This document shows positions 12,700-25,599 of a stretch of DNA of 64,000 nt, piece after piece (the stretch's first letter is position 1; every line of letters starts with the position of its first letter). The DNA is from Manis javanica (lineage: Eukaryota; Chordata; Mammalia; Pholidota; Manidae): the NCBI RefSeq assembly GCF_040802235.1, contig NC_133170.1, positions 2,991,001 through 3,055,000 of the forward strand, given 5' to 3'. The notes beneath the pieces are model-generated. The model saw nothing but the letters and a program-made list of their open reading frames with translations. It made no database searches and was not told the origin of the DNA. The translations under genes and the position numbers were made by a program.

Positions 12700-12960
12700 C
12701 ACTCCCCAAGGAGGCTGCTTTACGGAGGAGGGGCCGCGGAGAAGTCACCGCCAGGACGGTCGGCCCGGAGCCCCTCCGCAGACGAGGCCGCACGACGCGG
12801 GGGGCAGGCGGGACGGGCAGCACTGACCCGGGGACAGCCCCCCGCCGCCAACGGGCAAATGGCCTCCGTGGCGACTCCCCGGCACCCAGGGGCCCCGGGC
12901 ACAGAGGCAGGCGGCGGCCCGCAGCCCGCCACCTGCCTTGTTGGCACAGTTCCGGGCCAC
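12700..12960. other. Isolated intronic CpG-rich island
   Basis: About 250 bp with very high G+C and dense CpG (GCCGCGG, CGGTCGGCCCGGAG, GCACGACGCGGG, CCCGCCGCC) inside an AT-rich intron about 4.7 kb upstream (in PPHLN1 sense) of the 7796-7995 exon. Open frames exist on both strands only because stops are rare in GC-rich sequence; none resembles a known protein. It could be an alternative promoter, an enhancer with CpG content, or a GC-biased gene-conversion hotspot. The sequence alone does not decide. Confidence 0.8.
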
Positions 12961-13324
12961 CCCAGTTCTCACGCAGTTCAGTGAAGAAACACAGCTTCGT
13001 GTTTCTAACAGAATACACAGGCATGATGGCTTTTTCTGCCCAACCCGTTGCCAATAGATTTTTCACTTTTAGAAGCTGTATTTGGAGGCAATTACATGAT
13101 GACAGAAACACATTTTGCCTATAGTTTCTTATAATAAAAGGCCTTTCTGAGAATATGTTTCACAGAATACTGATCCTGGAGATGTTGGTACTTTTCATCT
13201 CGCCACAAAACCAAAAGAGGTTCTCTGGATAAATAAGTCCGGGAAACAGTTTAATAAAATTAAGCGCTTTTTACAGCGGCACTTCTCAGAGCATTCCTTG
13301 CCAACAGACACAGATTCAAAAATT

Positions 13325-13410
13325 AGTTCACCTGCTTATTTATGGCTTTGTGACCTTAATTTCTCTGAGCTTCATTTTCCTAACTTCTCTGAACACAGAA
13401 ATCCCACACA
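13325..13410 (+). mobile_element. MIR SINE fragment
   Basis: 'TTTGTGACCTTAATTTCTCT' followed by 'GAGCTTCATTTTCCTAAC' resembles the MIR core ('tgtgaccttgggcaagtcacttaacctctctgagcctcagtttcc'). Confidence 0.5.
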
Positions 13411-15371
13411 CAATGAATAAATATATCTTTTCAGTTTTACTCTTTTCATTGTCCATTATCTCATTTTTAACCTTCCCCCAAACAAATATGGACCCTCAAG
13501 TTTTAAAATATTTTACCTTAGAGACAATTTGGGGAGGACAGTGATCAAGTCCCTTCTTACATCATTTAAGTATCATGGTGACAGAAGAAAAAGACCCCTC
13601 AAGAAAAAAAATGCTAAATAATATAAGCATATAGGAATAAACCATTTTCTATCAAAATGCTGAGTTTTAAACTACATGCTAAAAAGGCTTCTGAAGTTAA
13701 AAATTACAATCAGATTTAAAACAAATTTCCAATTAAGGGGGAAAAGTCCAACATCAATGGCAGTCTTGAATATTAATGTTTAATAATTTAATGAATGCTG
13801 ACAAAAATAACTAAATAAGATGAATGTGCCAATGAGAGAGAGCTGAAGAACAGGAAGATAATTCAGTGGAAGACAAAGACAGGTATCATCTCATTAATAT
13901 TTAAGATAATCTGTTAAATTTTCCCTATCAAACAGGGAAATGATCCCATCCAATAGGCACAACGAGGGTAAACAGACCCATATGCTTCATCGAGAACAAT
14001 CAACAATTTGGGCTGGGCAGGAAATTGCTTGGGACTTAACTGTCCTAAAATGGGAGACACTACTCTAGTCCACAGAATGGGTTTTCCACCCAGAGAATAC
14101 CAGCCAGGGACGCAAACATACTTTCTGGCTATAAAATGCCCCTTTTACGTGATTAATGGGTTTTTCTTTCCGTCCACATACAGATCTGTACGTACCTGGC
14201 TTTTTTCTAGGCTCAACTGAATGTCACAAAATGGTGTTGAACACTTTGAATTCCTTCCTTGTCTTAATATAACAACTAACTGTTGAAAATAGTTTGCACT
14301 TGGTTTGAAATGTCAACTGTGAGAATTTCTATCTTTGAGGGAAAAAAGAAGGGATTCTCAACAATCCACTAGTCCATAAACAAGGTGGGCACCGGGACGT
14401 TCACCAGTGCTGACTCTCCTCGCAAGGCTAACAGGCGCACAGCAGCTCTGTGAGTGACGGTGGGCGCTCCGCAATACTATTTCGTACTTGTGCTTGTGAT
14501 GTGAGTTTTAGGAAACAAGTTCTAATTTTCTTAAATTTTTTTCTCTACTACAATTTATGATAAGTCTAGGTAAAAATGGATATTCAAAGGCTTAGATTTT
14601 TTTAAATTAAAACAATATAGCAAGGGTAAAATGAGCAACCTTGTATCATAACCTAACACCTAAAGACCCTCTCACAGACTTACTTTTAATTCTTTGGCAC
14701 AATAACTAATGAGAGAAGGCAGTAAGTTTTTAAAGCATATAATTCACCAGAAAATCAATAATACTTTCATTAGTAAACTTATTCCTAGTCAATTCAGTAG
14801 GAACTTTTTCCAGGCTTTTCAGATATTTTTTCTGTAATGTGATTATACTGCTTTTATTATGGAAACTCTTAAAACTTAATTTTATTTAACAAGACATTCA
14901 CTTTTGAGCTTTTTTTTTTCATTTATAGTTCCTATGCAAGTGGAAGACCAAACATTTCAATTATTTAAAAAAACACTTTAACCAACTTATTATAAACAAC
15001 TTAGTGTTTTCCTTGACATGTCAATAATTCCCCCAACTTTATTTAATATTTTAAAAGATAATTTATCTCCCACTGCTCAATGCCACCTTCCCCCATTCCA
15101 CTTGGTCCCCCCAACATCAACCTTCTAACGTAGTAAGAAATCTGGGTGGCTAATATTCTCCCTAGTAATCAGCAATACACTACACTGCAGAGAGGAAAAG
15201 CGACCTGTATTTACAGCTCACTGTGCTTATCATGTGACTGGTACAGCTATCATTCATTCCTACTCTGAGATTCTGATAACCTAAATGCAAACACTTGCTT
15301 TTCCAAATTATGAACACAAAAAATACTCAAAATACATGCAAGAATAAAAAAGGATTCTATATCCTCACTAT

Positions 15372-15577
15372 ATTACTGGTTCTCAAACGACAGTGATTTT
15401 TCTCCCAGTGGGACACAACACAATGTCTGAAGACATGACATTTCTGACTGTCCCAAATGGGGGAGTATCACTGGCATCGAGTTGGCAGAGGCTACGGATG
15501 CCACTAAACACCCTGAATGCACACGACTCACCTGTGCCCAGCCATAAAGAACCATCCAGCCCCAAACTGAAATAGAT
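15372..15577 (+). mobile_element. MER20-type hAT-Charlie element, near full length
   Basis: Begins 'CTGGTTCTCAAACG', then 'ACAATGTCTGAAGACATGAC', 'TGGGGGAGTATCACTGGCAT', 'GGATGCCACTAAACACCCTG' and 'AAGAACCATCCAGCCCC'. The order and spacing match MER20. Confidence 0.8.
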
Positions 15578-15789
15578 AATACAAATGCAAACACACCCAG
15601 AAATTTAATCTATCAGTTTCTAGAGCTTTCTTGGAACCACCTAACAATTCTAAAATGTTTCTTTATAGCATTTCTAACATCAAGTATTAAAATTCCTTCA
15701 ACTCTCCTAAACATTCAAATTATGTATTACATTTTCAAGTCAAGTATTTTCTACTCTATTTTTAATATCTTAATTCACATACAGTCCAA

Positions 15790-15970
15790 TACTGAAAAGC
15801 ATAGGCTCTGGAACAATTCTGCCAGGGTCCAAATCCTGGCTCTATCACTTGTTCACTGTGGGAGCAGCCTGAAGTCACCCGCCCTCTCTGCGCCCACTTC
15901 CTCATCTGTGAGGGGGGGTGACGGACTAGGAGGGAAAACGCCTACCGACACACATCAGGATGACTTCACA
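15790..15970 (+). mobile_element. MIR SINE
   Basis: 'AGCATAGGCTCTGGAACAAT', 'GGGTCCAAATCCTGGCTCTA', 'TCACTTGTTCACTGTGGGAG' and 'TTCCTCATCTGTGAGG' follow the MIR order from its tRNA-derived half to its core. Confidence 0.85.
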
Positions 15971-15989
15971 CGGTGACTCATTGACTCTA

Positions 15990-16110
15990 ATTCAGAAGAA
16001 AAAGAAAAAAAGCACTGACAATACCAAGTGTTGCCAAGGATGTGAAACTGGCACCCATGTGCCTTGCTGATGGGCTCTGAATGGGTACACAGCTGCTAGC
16101 TCTCAGCCCA
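15990..16110 (+). mobile_element. Old L1 ORF2 3'-end fragment
   Basis: 'ACCAAGTGTTGCCAAGGATG' then 'TGAAACTGGCACCCATGTGC' and 'TTGCTGATGGG' correspond to the L1 ORF2 terminal region (consensus 'aagtgttggtgaggatgtggagaa...ctgctggtggg'). Confidence 0.6.
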
Positions 16111-19100
16111 CACGTCACTCCCTGAGTAACAGTACGCATCGCCTTGGGTGGCCAATCACACCGCATGATTCACAGCCCTGGGGCTGGTCATGTGCATGTC
16201 GGGCAGGCCAAACACAGACAGCAAAACGTGGTTCTGCTGCCTTCTGTCTCCCGGGGACAAACCCACAGGATATTTTACAGAAGTGGGTAATTGAAAGACA
16301 GTGGTTCAAAGACAAAAATGCAGCCAAGCAACAAAAAGTGATAATGGTACAAGTTTAATTCACACTGAATGTAAATAGTAACAGAGGAACAGCTGACCGA
16401 GGAAAAGCTGACGGTGCTGCCTTTCCAGAGACACCAGATGAGCTGAGCAGCCAGAGAACTTTGTGCAGGCAAGCCCACCACCGTGAGGGAGGGAGTGACT
16501 GTCTCAGGAGGGAGGGGCCAGCAGGAACTTCACCCTGCAGAGGCTCTCAGAAATTTCACAATGAAAAGGCAAAGGGTAAAATGTTGGAAACTGACCCAGA
16601 CTTAGAACGGAGTACAATTCACCAAGGCATCAAGAAGACGCTTGCTCCATTTCTTAAGTTAGAGGACGAAAGGGGAGCAGGCACTGTTCAAACTATCATT
16701 TCTTACCAAGAAATAAGACTCTAACTCTCAACGTTTCTAATGTTTTAAATCATAGTGTACTAAATATTAGTCTTACCATTTTTTCATTTTCTTAAGACAC
16801 TTATGACAAGAGAAGTTAATTTAACATTTTCACAATAAATTTTAACTCACAACAATTATAATTTTTCCCATTAACTATGCAGACTGCTTTAAGTCTAAGT
16901 GATGATGACCCTTGGGGAGGATGAACAATCTAACTGACCAGGGGCATGAGAAAGCTTCTGATGCAGGAATCACTCTACTTGTTAGCCTGGACTACGGTTA
17001 TCTTACGGTAATCCACTGGGCTGTACAGCTCGATTTGCATACTTAACGTATGCTATGTGCTTTAAGTGTTTATTTTTTTCAAGTGCCCATTTTGCTCTAA
17101 AAATGTGATATTTAAAAATATAGCTCCTTATCATTTAACATGATCTGAAAGGTATTTTAAGAAAGTAAATAGAACTTTGATCTCTGATTTTTTTCTTTTT
17201 AATACTTATTTTAAGGAAAAACAAATTGTAAGACCAACTGTTGTCTGAAAATCATTAATACATTTTAATGATTCCTTTCAAACACCCAAATAGTCTCGCA
17301 TTACTTGCCAGACCCGAGAGAAGTCACCCTTTATCGACCAGCTGCCAACACGTCAGGCCGTCTTCCCAGACGAGCGCCAAGGAAGCCGCGCGGCAGGACT
17401 GAGCTGCTGCTGCTCGGGATGTTCCGGCTACAAAGGCAGATCTTCCAAGATGCCTTGACCGTGAGAGCAGATCATCCAACCTTTATGTTGCTGTTATTTT
17501 TTCTTTATTCAGAAAAATCCTATACCTCAACACAGCAATTCTTAAACATCGACATCATTTCCAAATACTGTGATTCTCTGCACCCAATCTGCAGGTAACG
17601 TCAGTAAAGAGATTCAGGGACAATCTTATAAATAAAACTTTTTTAAACAATCCTTTATAATAAAAGATTAAGTTTAAAGATATTTCCCCCCATAGTTTTT
17701 CTTAAATCTTTGAGGCCTGCTAGTATATCTTATGCAACCAAATGCTATCAAATGACTAATGAACAAATAAACAGAAAATAATCACTAATTGAAAATTTCA
17801 AAGTCTTCCATTGTTCTTGGTTTAACAGCTTGTATTTCTGTGCATTCATTTACAGTTTTAAATCTATACTATATATTTAATAGACATTTTCTACTCATAA
17901 AATTTGACATATTACTCAAAAAATATTTGTATTTCATAGAGTTCAAGCCAAAGATACAATTATTTAAGGATTTACTCCAATTTTTGCAACTTGAACAAAA
18001 CACCACTGCTACATCCAAATACTTCTTCATCCAAAAAATAACTCCAACTAACTTGACTGAAGAAAATCTAGAAAAACTGGATGGAGTGTTTTCGTCTCAG
18101 CACTCTGCCGGAGTCATGAGCGAGCTGAGAACGCAGCCTGTAGGTGCAGAACCCATACGCCCGAGCGGCCAGAAGCCCGGCGAGCTGGGCCTTGTCTTCC
18201 TGAGCTGCTTCTCCCTCTGTCTGCCCACTGCAGATGCCGCAGCTCAGAGGACGGAATGCTGAGAAATGACTGACAGCTTCATAGGATCAGGACATAAAAC
18301 CGAATCCAGATCTTACCATGGAAAGAGGGCTGAGACCCCACAGGGCGACACAGTACAGCAGGGTGAACCAGAAACGGACGAGCCTGGACTCATCGGGCCC
18401 AAGTTCCTTAGGGTGGCCCTAGACGGCTAAGGACTGTGACATTCTGTTTGCACACAGTACTGCTGCCTGAAGGACAGCACTGTTACTGAAATACAGTCCT
18501 GTCGTACAAATTAAAAACAAAGCCACATATGCAACTGTCATTAAGTACTTGAAATGTAAAATATGAAATCTCCATATTGTTACTGCTTTCTAAAAAAGAT
18601 TAAAAAGGAAAAAATCTGATTGACAGAAATATCACAGCTTTATTCATACTATTTTTATTTTAAAATGTATTAGTCCCAACACTCATGAGTAGCTATTAAA
18701 TTTAATCAGTATCAACTACCATAGTTTTCTCAGTGCAACTATCACCTGGTTCTAAGAAAGAATTTTGGTTTTTGTTTGTTTTAACTATGACCCTAAAGCA
18801 TGCTGAATAGCACAATAGGATAAGGGAAACTTAGGCACATTTTAAATGTCATTCCATGAACCACAGGGTAAAACTCTGCATTGCACGAGACAAAGTTCCA
18901 TTTACCATGCAAAGAAAACTTTATATCAAAAGCCTTCAAACTACAGGGCTTCCATCTATGTAGAAAATGAGGATATCAACATACATGATATGATGGATTC
19001 AAAAATGAATTATAGATCAAATCAAAAGAGGCTTTGAAAAAATCTAAATAACAGTACGACTGGAAAGAACAAAACAACAACAAATACATATTTACCTCAA

Positions 19101-19794
19101 CTGATGCTTTTTATTATGAAAAAGTATTTTACTTGAGAGGCAGGACAGTGTCCTTGCTGTACCACCACCATCTCAGCCCTAACGCTGGGCACGCACAGAG
19201 GCAGCTGCCTGGAGGATGGGAGATGGGAGGAACTACCCCCTATAAGGCCTTGTTTTTCAAAATGGGGTCCTGGGACCATCTGCACTACAGTTACTTTGGA
19301 TGCTGGTTTAAAATATGATTTATGGAGCTCAGGATTCTCCCCAAATATGCTCCCACCTGACCCCAAGCACTCACTTACATTCCAAGGTGACCCGCAGCCT
19401 CCACACCAGTCCCGCCAGACAAGTCATGCCCTCAGTTTCAGCAGATGTATGTCTACCTGCTACGAGTAAACATCACTGAAGCAAGAGATAAGGTTATGAG
19501 GGGGAATCGGAAGGAGAGAGAAAGCATTTCACTTCTTATTCAGGACCTCATTTTTCTTTTCTTCCCACAACCAACACACAATATTGGCTACTTAATTTCT
19601 AGTCAACAGGAACTTTAAAAAAAGAATTAAGATTTCTGGAATCATTTTGAAAAAGCAGTTTGGTAACGAGCAGGGCAAACCTAAAAGAATTCTAGGCATG
19701 AGATACAGACTGAGAGATGTCCCGAACAGAACTGCAGATCTTATCTATGTTAGCCACCATCTGATCTCTAACACCTGAAATAGTGCCTGTTCTC

Positions 19795-20170
19795 AACAGA
19801 GGCAAAATATGCCTAAATTGCTGTAACAAAAATACCAAAAAATGTAACGTTGAGTTATTACAAAAGAATTTACTCTAACTACCACAAAGAGTCTAGGGGA
19901 GGCCTTCCAGGGTGAGAGAGACTGCTCCGGGCAATCATCCAAGAACCCAGGCTGACCACAGCTCTGTTCCAACATGCGGCTTCCAAGGTCACATGTCCAC
20001 TGTCACTCCACTCCAGGACCCACCCTGCAACTTGGGAACTTGGGAGAAGATGAACATGTGTGACATGTGTGGAAGAGCACACAGACACAGAACTCCTAGT
20101 CACGTTACACGAGGGACAGTCACATGACCATACCTAGCTGGAGAACATGGCCCACCTTCATGCCAAAGAT
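19795..20170. mobile_element. Ancient interspersed repeat, family unresolved
   Basis: 'TAAATTGCTGTAACAAAAAT' and 'ACCAGGCTGACCACAG...CATGCGGCTTCCAAGGTCAC'-type blocks, followed by 'GGGACAGTCACATGACCATA', recall common mammalian dispersed repeats with LTR-like character. I cannot assign a family. No gag, pol or env-like frame is visible. Confidence 0.4.
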
Positions 20171-20633
20171 GTGTAGAAAAGAGGTACAAGTGTTTTCAAG
20201 GATATACTTCATTTCAATGAAAAGTCTGGGATTCCCAAGTGAAAATGTGCCTAACAGGCAGCTGGATATAGAATGTACAGCTCAGAAAAGAAGCCAAGGC
20301 TACACATAGAGCCTGTCCATTATTAAGACCTGAGGAGTCGAACTTCGGTCTCTAGATCCTCTGAATCACGATCATCAGGATGCTTGGGAGAAACACCGAT
20401 GCAAGTCCCACTTACCGACCTCCTCTAGAGGCTCTCGTTTTCATTCCCACGACACCGTGTAGTTTAAAAAATACACCATGAATTAATGAATGAATCATTA
20501 CATAGATATTGCCCATGAACAAGTTAGATCTTACCTTGCTATAGCTACATCACATTTACAAAATAACTAGAACCACAAATAATTGGAATCTAGGTTTTAA
20601 TTTAAAAAAAGAACTAATGAATATAACAGCATG

Positions 20634-20648
20634 AGCACACACACACAC
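20634..20648. repeat. Short CA repeat
   Basis: About seven CA units just before the old L1 fragment that starts near 20650. Confidence 0.85.
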
Positions 20649-20649
20649 A

Positions 20650-21345
20650 ATAAAATATTAAAAAGTGTTGGTGAAGATGTGGAAAACTGGTACCCTCATA
20701 CATCAGTGGGAATGTAAAATGGTGCAGTTTGTACATCGGTGGGTGCAGCCACTATGGAAAACAGTGTGCGATTCCTCAAAAAGCTAAACATGGAATGACT
20801 CTATGACCCAGCACTTCTACTGCAAGGTGTGCACCCAAAAGGAAAACAGGGACTCAAAACAGACGTTTACACGGCTATGTTCACTTACAATGGCCAAAGG
20901 TAGAAACAACCCAAATGACCACTAGAGGATGCATAAACAGAATATGGTCTAAACATACAACGGAACGTTATTCACCAATAACAGGGAACAGAACCCTGAC
21001 AGGCTGTAACATGGATGAACCTTGAAGACACTTAGCTAAGTGAAAGCCGGACACGAGAGGACAAACACTGTGCAATTCCACTTACAGGAAATGCCCACAG
21101 TAAGCAAATCCATAAAGACAGGAAGTAGAAGGGTGGCTGCCAGGGGCTGGGGGTAAGGGATGGGCAGTTACTGCTTACCAGGTACATAGCTTCTATGTGG
21201 AATGGTGAAAAAATATGGAATTAGACCTGGTGGTTGCCCAACATTATGAATATAATTAGTGCCAGTGAATTGTGCATTTAAAAATAGTTAGAATGGCATA
21301 CCTTATGTTACATATATTCCATCACAACAAAATACTTGTTAAAAA
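20650..21345 (+). mobile_element. Old L1 (L1M-type): end of ORF2 plus 3' UTR
   Basis: Reads through 'GTTGGTGAAGATGTGGAAAA', 'CAGTGGGAATGTAAAATGGT', 'CCACTATGGAAAACAGTGTG', 'AACATGGATGAACCTTGAAG' and the 3' UTR hallmark 'GGTGGCTGCCAGGGGCTGGG'. It ends in 'GTGAATTGTGCATTTAAAAA' and 'CCATCACAACAAAA'. The decayed ORF has many stops. This is the classic 3' end of mid-age mammalian L1. Confidence 0.9.
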
Positions 21346-22170
21346 ACACCGAAGCTGACTTGCAGGGAGTCTCACTGGCCAAAACCAGGCATCAAAAGAA
21401 AGATGGCAACGGTTCAGAACACGCTGAATAAAATAAGAGTCCACACTGATATAAAAAAGTTTTGTTGTTTCTAAAAAGGAGTGCAAAGAAGAGAGAGCTC
21501 TCACTTACAACAAAATGCTTGCATAGTATAGACACAACAGTAATCACAAAATCACCTATTAGAAACCAACGTAATAATTCAAGCAAGAAACATCAATGAA
21601 TGCTCAAACTAGTGGGTGAAGGTGGGATGAAGAATGGCATCACTACATAGTTTCAAAGTAGCCCCCCATAAAACACATGAATGAGGGGGAAGGAGGCTCA
21701 CTTCCCAGCGAAGGAATTCTGCAGCCCCACCTCAACCAAGTGATGAAAGTCCACAATGCCACGAGGGGACAAATTAACGCACGTGACCTGACAGGGCGCT
21801 GTAAGAAGAAGCCAGCTTCACTTCAGGGACTGTCCTGGCAAAAAGGCAGAGCGTGGATCTTATCAGGGAGAAACATCAAACAAGCCTAACTTGAGAAACA
21901 TTCTACAGAACGTGTGCCCTGTATTCGCCGTGCCAGAAACAGTGAGCGGCGGAATTCAGGGGAAGACTGACGGACACTTCCAGATCAAAGAAGTTCACAA
22001 AAATATGACCTATGAACTCCAACTCGGTCTTTTCGCTATAAACCACATTTTAGGGGTGCTGCTGGTGACAGTGATGGGGTCTCAGGTCAAAGTTACAAGT
22101 TCTTGAATTATTCTTGCAACTTTTCTATGAATTTAAAAACTGTTTCAAATAAAATGTTTTAAATGTTCTA
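21346..22170 (+). mobile_element. Old L1 (L1ME-like) 3' UTR block
   Basis: The block ends 'ATTATTCTTGCAACTTTTCT' then 'ATGAATTTAAAAACTGTTTC' and 'AAATAAAATGTTTT', a well-known L1ME 3' end. The middle part (about 21660-21900) is degraded and less certain. Confidence 0.6.
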
Positions 22171-22554
22171 ATGCTTTCTTTCACGACAAAGATTGTGTGT
22201 ACCGCACTGACAAAAACAGGAACACTGACTGTCACGGTTTTCCTAATTACTCAGAACCTTATTCTCTAGCAATACACACAACTACTCTCTGCCTGTTAAC
22301 AATGTAGTGATATCCCCCCTCCCAACAACAGCTATGTTCTATTCTCACGTCTTTTAGGCATAAACTCTTCAGTGACGCCCCCTGATAGAGGACTTAAACA
22401 CAGTAAGATGACAGCCAGTAAAGGCTGTGGCTTTTGTGATGGCCTGAAACCTGAGATATTCCTGGGACCCAGACAGCAAGTCAAGGTGCAGGAAGATGTG
22501 AAGGAGAAGCCCTTTCTACTGTACTCCCCTGCTTTACTTTCTTCATAAAAATTA

Positions 22555-22705
22555 CTGGCCTTGTTTTTTTAATCTGTTTACCATCTATGATTCATACTAA
22601 AATGTAGGTTTCCTAAGAATAGAAGCTTTTTATCCTCAGAGGCTAGAAGAGAAGCTGACATTTAACAGTCACACAGTAAGTATTTATCAAATGATAACAG
22701 AATGA
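22555..22705 (+). mobile_element. L2 LINE 3' end
   Basis: 'CTGTTTACCATCTATGATTC', 'TAGGTTTCCTAAGAATAGAA' and 'CACACAGTAAGTATTTATCA' match the order of the L2 tail. Confidence 0.55.
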
Positions 22706-22879
22706 AAGCTATACCCCTGAAAACAGACTACACCTTGTTTTAATGCCCTCAGTAAAGAAAGCTGGTCATCCAATGAACCATTAATGACCAATGAGTTTCA
22801 AACAGCACAATAAGAGTACAGGCAACATCCTCCAATTACAGAGTAACTAAGATGTATTATGTCAGAATCAGCATAAAAT

Positions 22880-23500
22880 TGCTATATATCAGAATCTTTG
22901 GGATACAGCTATATAGCAATGCTTAAAGGAAATTTCAAAACTCATATTAATAAGAAGGAAAGAAAACTAAATATCCAAATTAAAACATTAAATTTTTTTC
23001 AAAATGGTATGTTAAAACCTTTTAGAAGACAAACTGAAAACATCTATTACCATGTAAAATACATATGCCCTTTGACCCAGAAATTCCACTTTTGGCAATC
23101 TACCCACAGAAATTAAAGACAACTATGTACTTGGATTTATTACAACACTGCTTTGTGCTGGAAACAGAGTGAATATTCCTCAACAGGTAAACAACTCAAT
23201 TATTTGGTATATTTGTCCATTAAAAAGATTCAAATTAAAGTTAAACCAAATAACTTGGAGAGATTTCCACAAGCCACCAAGTGCAAAAAGCAACTTAGAG
23301 GAAAAAAGTATGTATAACACAATCTCAACAAATGCCTCAAATGTTTATGAATATAGAAAAAATATATAGGAAAACATATACCAAGCTATTAACATGGCTG
23401 TAGGGACTGAAGAGTCACACATATTTCATTTATGTAAAATTATACACAAAGAGGAAACTATAAAATGATAAAAAAGACAGGAAGATAAATTAAAGATAAA
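22880..23500 (+). mobile_element. Old L1 ORF2 3' fragment
   Basis: 'CCCTTTGACCCAGAAATTCC', 'ACCCACAGAAATTAAAGACA' and 'AACAGGTAAACAACTCAATT' mirror the C-terminal region of L1 ORF2 (F-D-P-x-I-P-L motif) in a heavily mutated copy. Confidence 0.65.
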
Positions 23501-23599
23501 AGCAGAAACTGTTATTTAAAAACTGAAAAACAATAGAACTAAAATAAACTTAAGAACTGTTTCCTTGAGGGAAATAAAAGCCGTTAGCTAATCTAGTCA

Positions 23600-24560
23600 A
23601 AAAGATTTTTTACACTTTTGCTTTCAGTTTGGCTCAATACCATTTATTGAAAAGTTCGTTCTTTCCCCATTTGATTTGTAATGACACCACTGCTATAACC
23701 CGGACTCCTGGATGGATCTAGGCTTTTTCTAGACTCCCTGGTTCTGTTTCACTGTTTCCATTTCCACAGCTTTATAAGTTTTGGTAAAACAATATATTGA
23801 GTCTTTACATCTTTTTCAAGGCTATTTTGCCATCTGGCACTTTACTCCTCACATTAGTTTTAGAATCAGCTTGCAAACTTCCATGCAAAAAAATAATCCT
23901 GGAATTCAGACTGGATGCAGACTGGATTCACACGTGAATTTGGGGAGAACTGAATCCTTATGAAACTGTCTCTTTCCAGTCAAGGATATCACCTATGTGC
24001 ACTGTTCCTTTTAATCAGGTCTTTTATAAATGACTTAGAACTTCACCTATGTAGATCTCACACATTTTTGTTAAGATTTATTCCTATTATTCCTTATAGT
24101 TTTTATGCTATAGTGAATATTTTTAAATTTATGCTGAAAATAGTTGATTTTGTTTATACTGAACTTCGCTAATTTCATAATAGTCCTAACAGTCTATAAA
24201 ACTCTCTTTTAAGTTCTCTGCATAGATAACTGAATCAGCTATACGCAGTTCTGCTCCTTTCACTCGAGCCCTTATGCCTCTTCACCTTTCCTCCTCTGCG
24301 GTGGGGCGACACCTGCGCTAACATGACAAACACAACAAGCAGGGACGGCAGGCGCCGCTGCTTTGTTCTGATTTCAGAGCACGCGTCTGAGTTCACTACT
24401 CAGCGCAGCAAACGCCTGTGTATTAGATAAAGGAAATTCTCCTCCATTCCTAGCTTGCTAGAAGTTTTATGTAGCTACTACATTAATTTTAACACAGTAA
24501 TTGAATTCTATCAAAGTATTTTTCAGCATCTATTCCCTTTTCCGCTTCTTCAGGGAGAGG
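23600..24560 (-). mobile_element. Old L1 ORF2 fragment, antisense
   Basis: On + it reads 'ACCATTTATTGAAAAGTTCG', 'CCACAGCTTTATAAGTTTTG', 'TGTTAAGATTTATTCCTATT' and 'AAGTATTTTTCAGCATCTAT', the reverse complement of L1 ORF2 and flanking sequence in the expected order. It faces the + copy just to its left, forming an inverted pair. Confidence 0.75.
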
Positions 24561-25599
24561 CAGTCTGCCGTGAGTTCAGAATGTCCCTGCACATCTCTGC
24601 CACATACACCACACTGAACACTTAACCATCCACTGACTGCAGGTCAAGTGGCTGCGGCTTAACTGTGATGACTGCTCACTCCCAGCCAAAGGACTGGCCT
24701 GCTTCCTGCTTGCTGTGAAAGGTAGGAAGCCCCCGGACCTGGGTGCCCCAGCAGCAGTGCGCCCCACGGTAGGCATGGCCACCATCCCTGCCCATCCCGT
24801 CCCATCACTCTGGAGGCCTTGGGGGCTGGGAAGCGGCACTACCATGCGACGCCCCTGGCGACCCCTGTGCTGTGACTGATCAACCACATTGCTCTGCCCA
24901 CTCACTCTTGTCTACCTGTGGCACCTAGGACCCTGCAGTCAACTCCTTGCATTCTCCATGGGTCATCTTCCGACTGTTCGAATGACATCTTTAAAGGTTC
25001 CTTTCATAACTTCCGATACTATCATTGTAAAGTCATTAAAAAAAATTTATCTGGTTAAATCTGTCCATCTTATTTTTTTTCTAACTATTCTATCAGATGC
25101 CTCTGTAAGTAACCAAAGCTAACAATGATCGAGGTCCTTCCAAAATGTGTTTTCCCAACAGAACTTTATTGATCAAAATAAAGCAACTGAGAGGACACTG
25201 TATTATATATACATATGGCAACATATATGTATTTTGCAATAGGAGACCCTTTGTAATGATTCAAATATTGTGAAAAAATGCCTTAACCTTCTAATTAAGC
25301 AAACATATGCTTTTTAATTTATACTACACATTAATAATTTGATTAATTGATAAGACTATATCACTAGTTCAAATACTTTCCAATATATATTTTATTACCA
25401 CTTACAAAATGCTGATACAGAATACTATTAGCATTGTTCTATCACATAGCCATAAAAAGAATATAAAGCTTTTTGCTTTCAAAATTTTAAATCCTAATAA
25501 AAAATATTTCATCTATGTGCCTACCTTGAGGTTACATTTCAAAGCAGACAACTCAGTGAGTCAAGTACCTACAGTTACGCTATGACTTCCACTTCTTAC

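Larger units (their letters stand above)
7996..25599 (-). other. PPHLN1: PPHLN1 intron, 17.6 kb
   Basis: Intron between the 25600-25661 and 7796-7995 exons, framed by GTAAGA and TTCAAAG. Its contents are mostly decayed repeats listed individually. Segments where I recognise nothing are about 8600-9150, 10530-11220, 11380-11870, 13410-15370, 16110-19790, 20170-20630, 22170-22550 and 24570-25590. Several short GC-rich patches stand out against the AT-rich background (about 17330-17420, 18110-18260 and 24640-24900), none with a recognisable coding match. Confidence 0.85.

Noticed and set aside
12680-13111. 143-residue - frame over the intronic CpG-rich patch
   Set aside because: Low-complexity GC translation; no match to periphilin or other families.
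17789-18262. 157-residue + frame ending in a GC-rich patch
   Set aside because: The first half is AT-rich non-coding style, with no recognisable domain or splice context. A lone terminal exon could not be supported.
19795-20170. Endogenous retrovirus
   Set aside because: Some LTR-like text but no paired LTRs, primer-binding site or viral protein frames; left as an unresolved old repeat.
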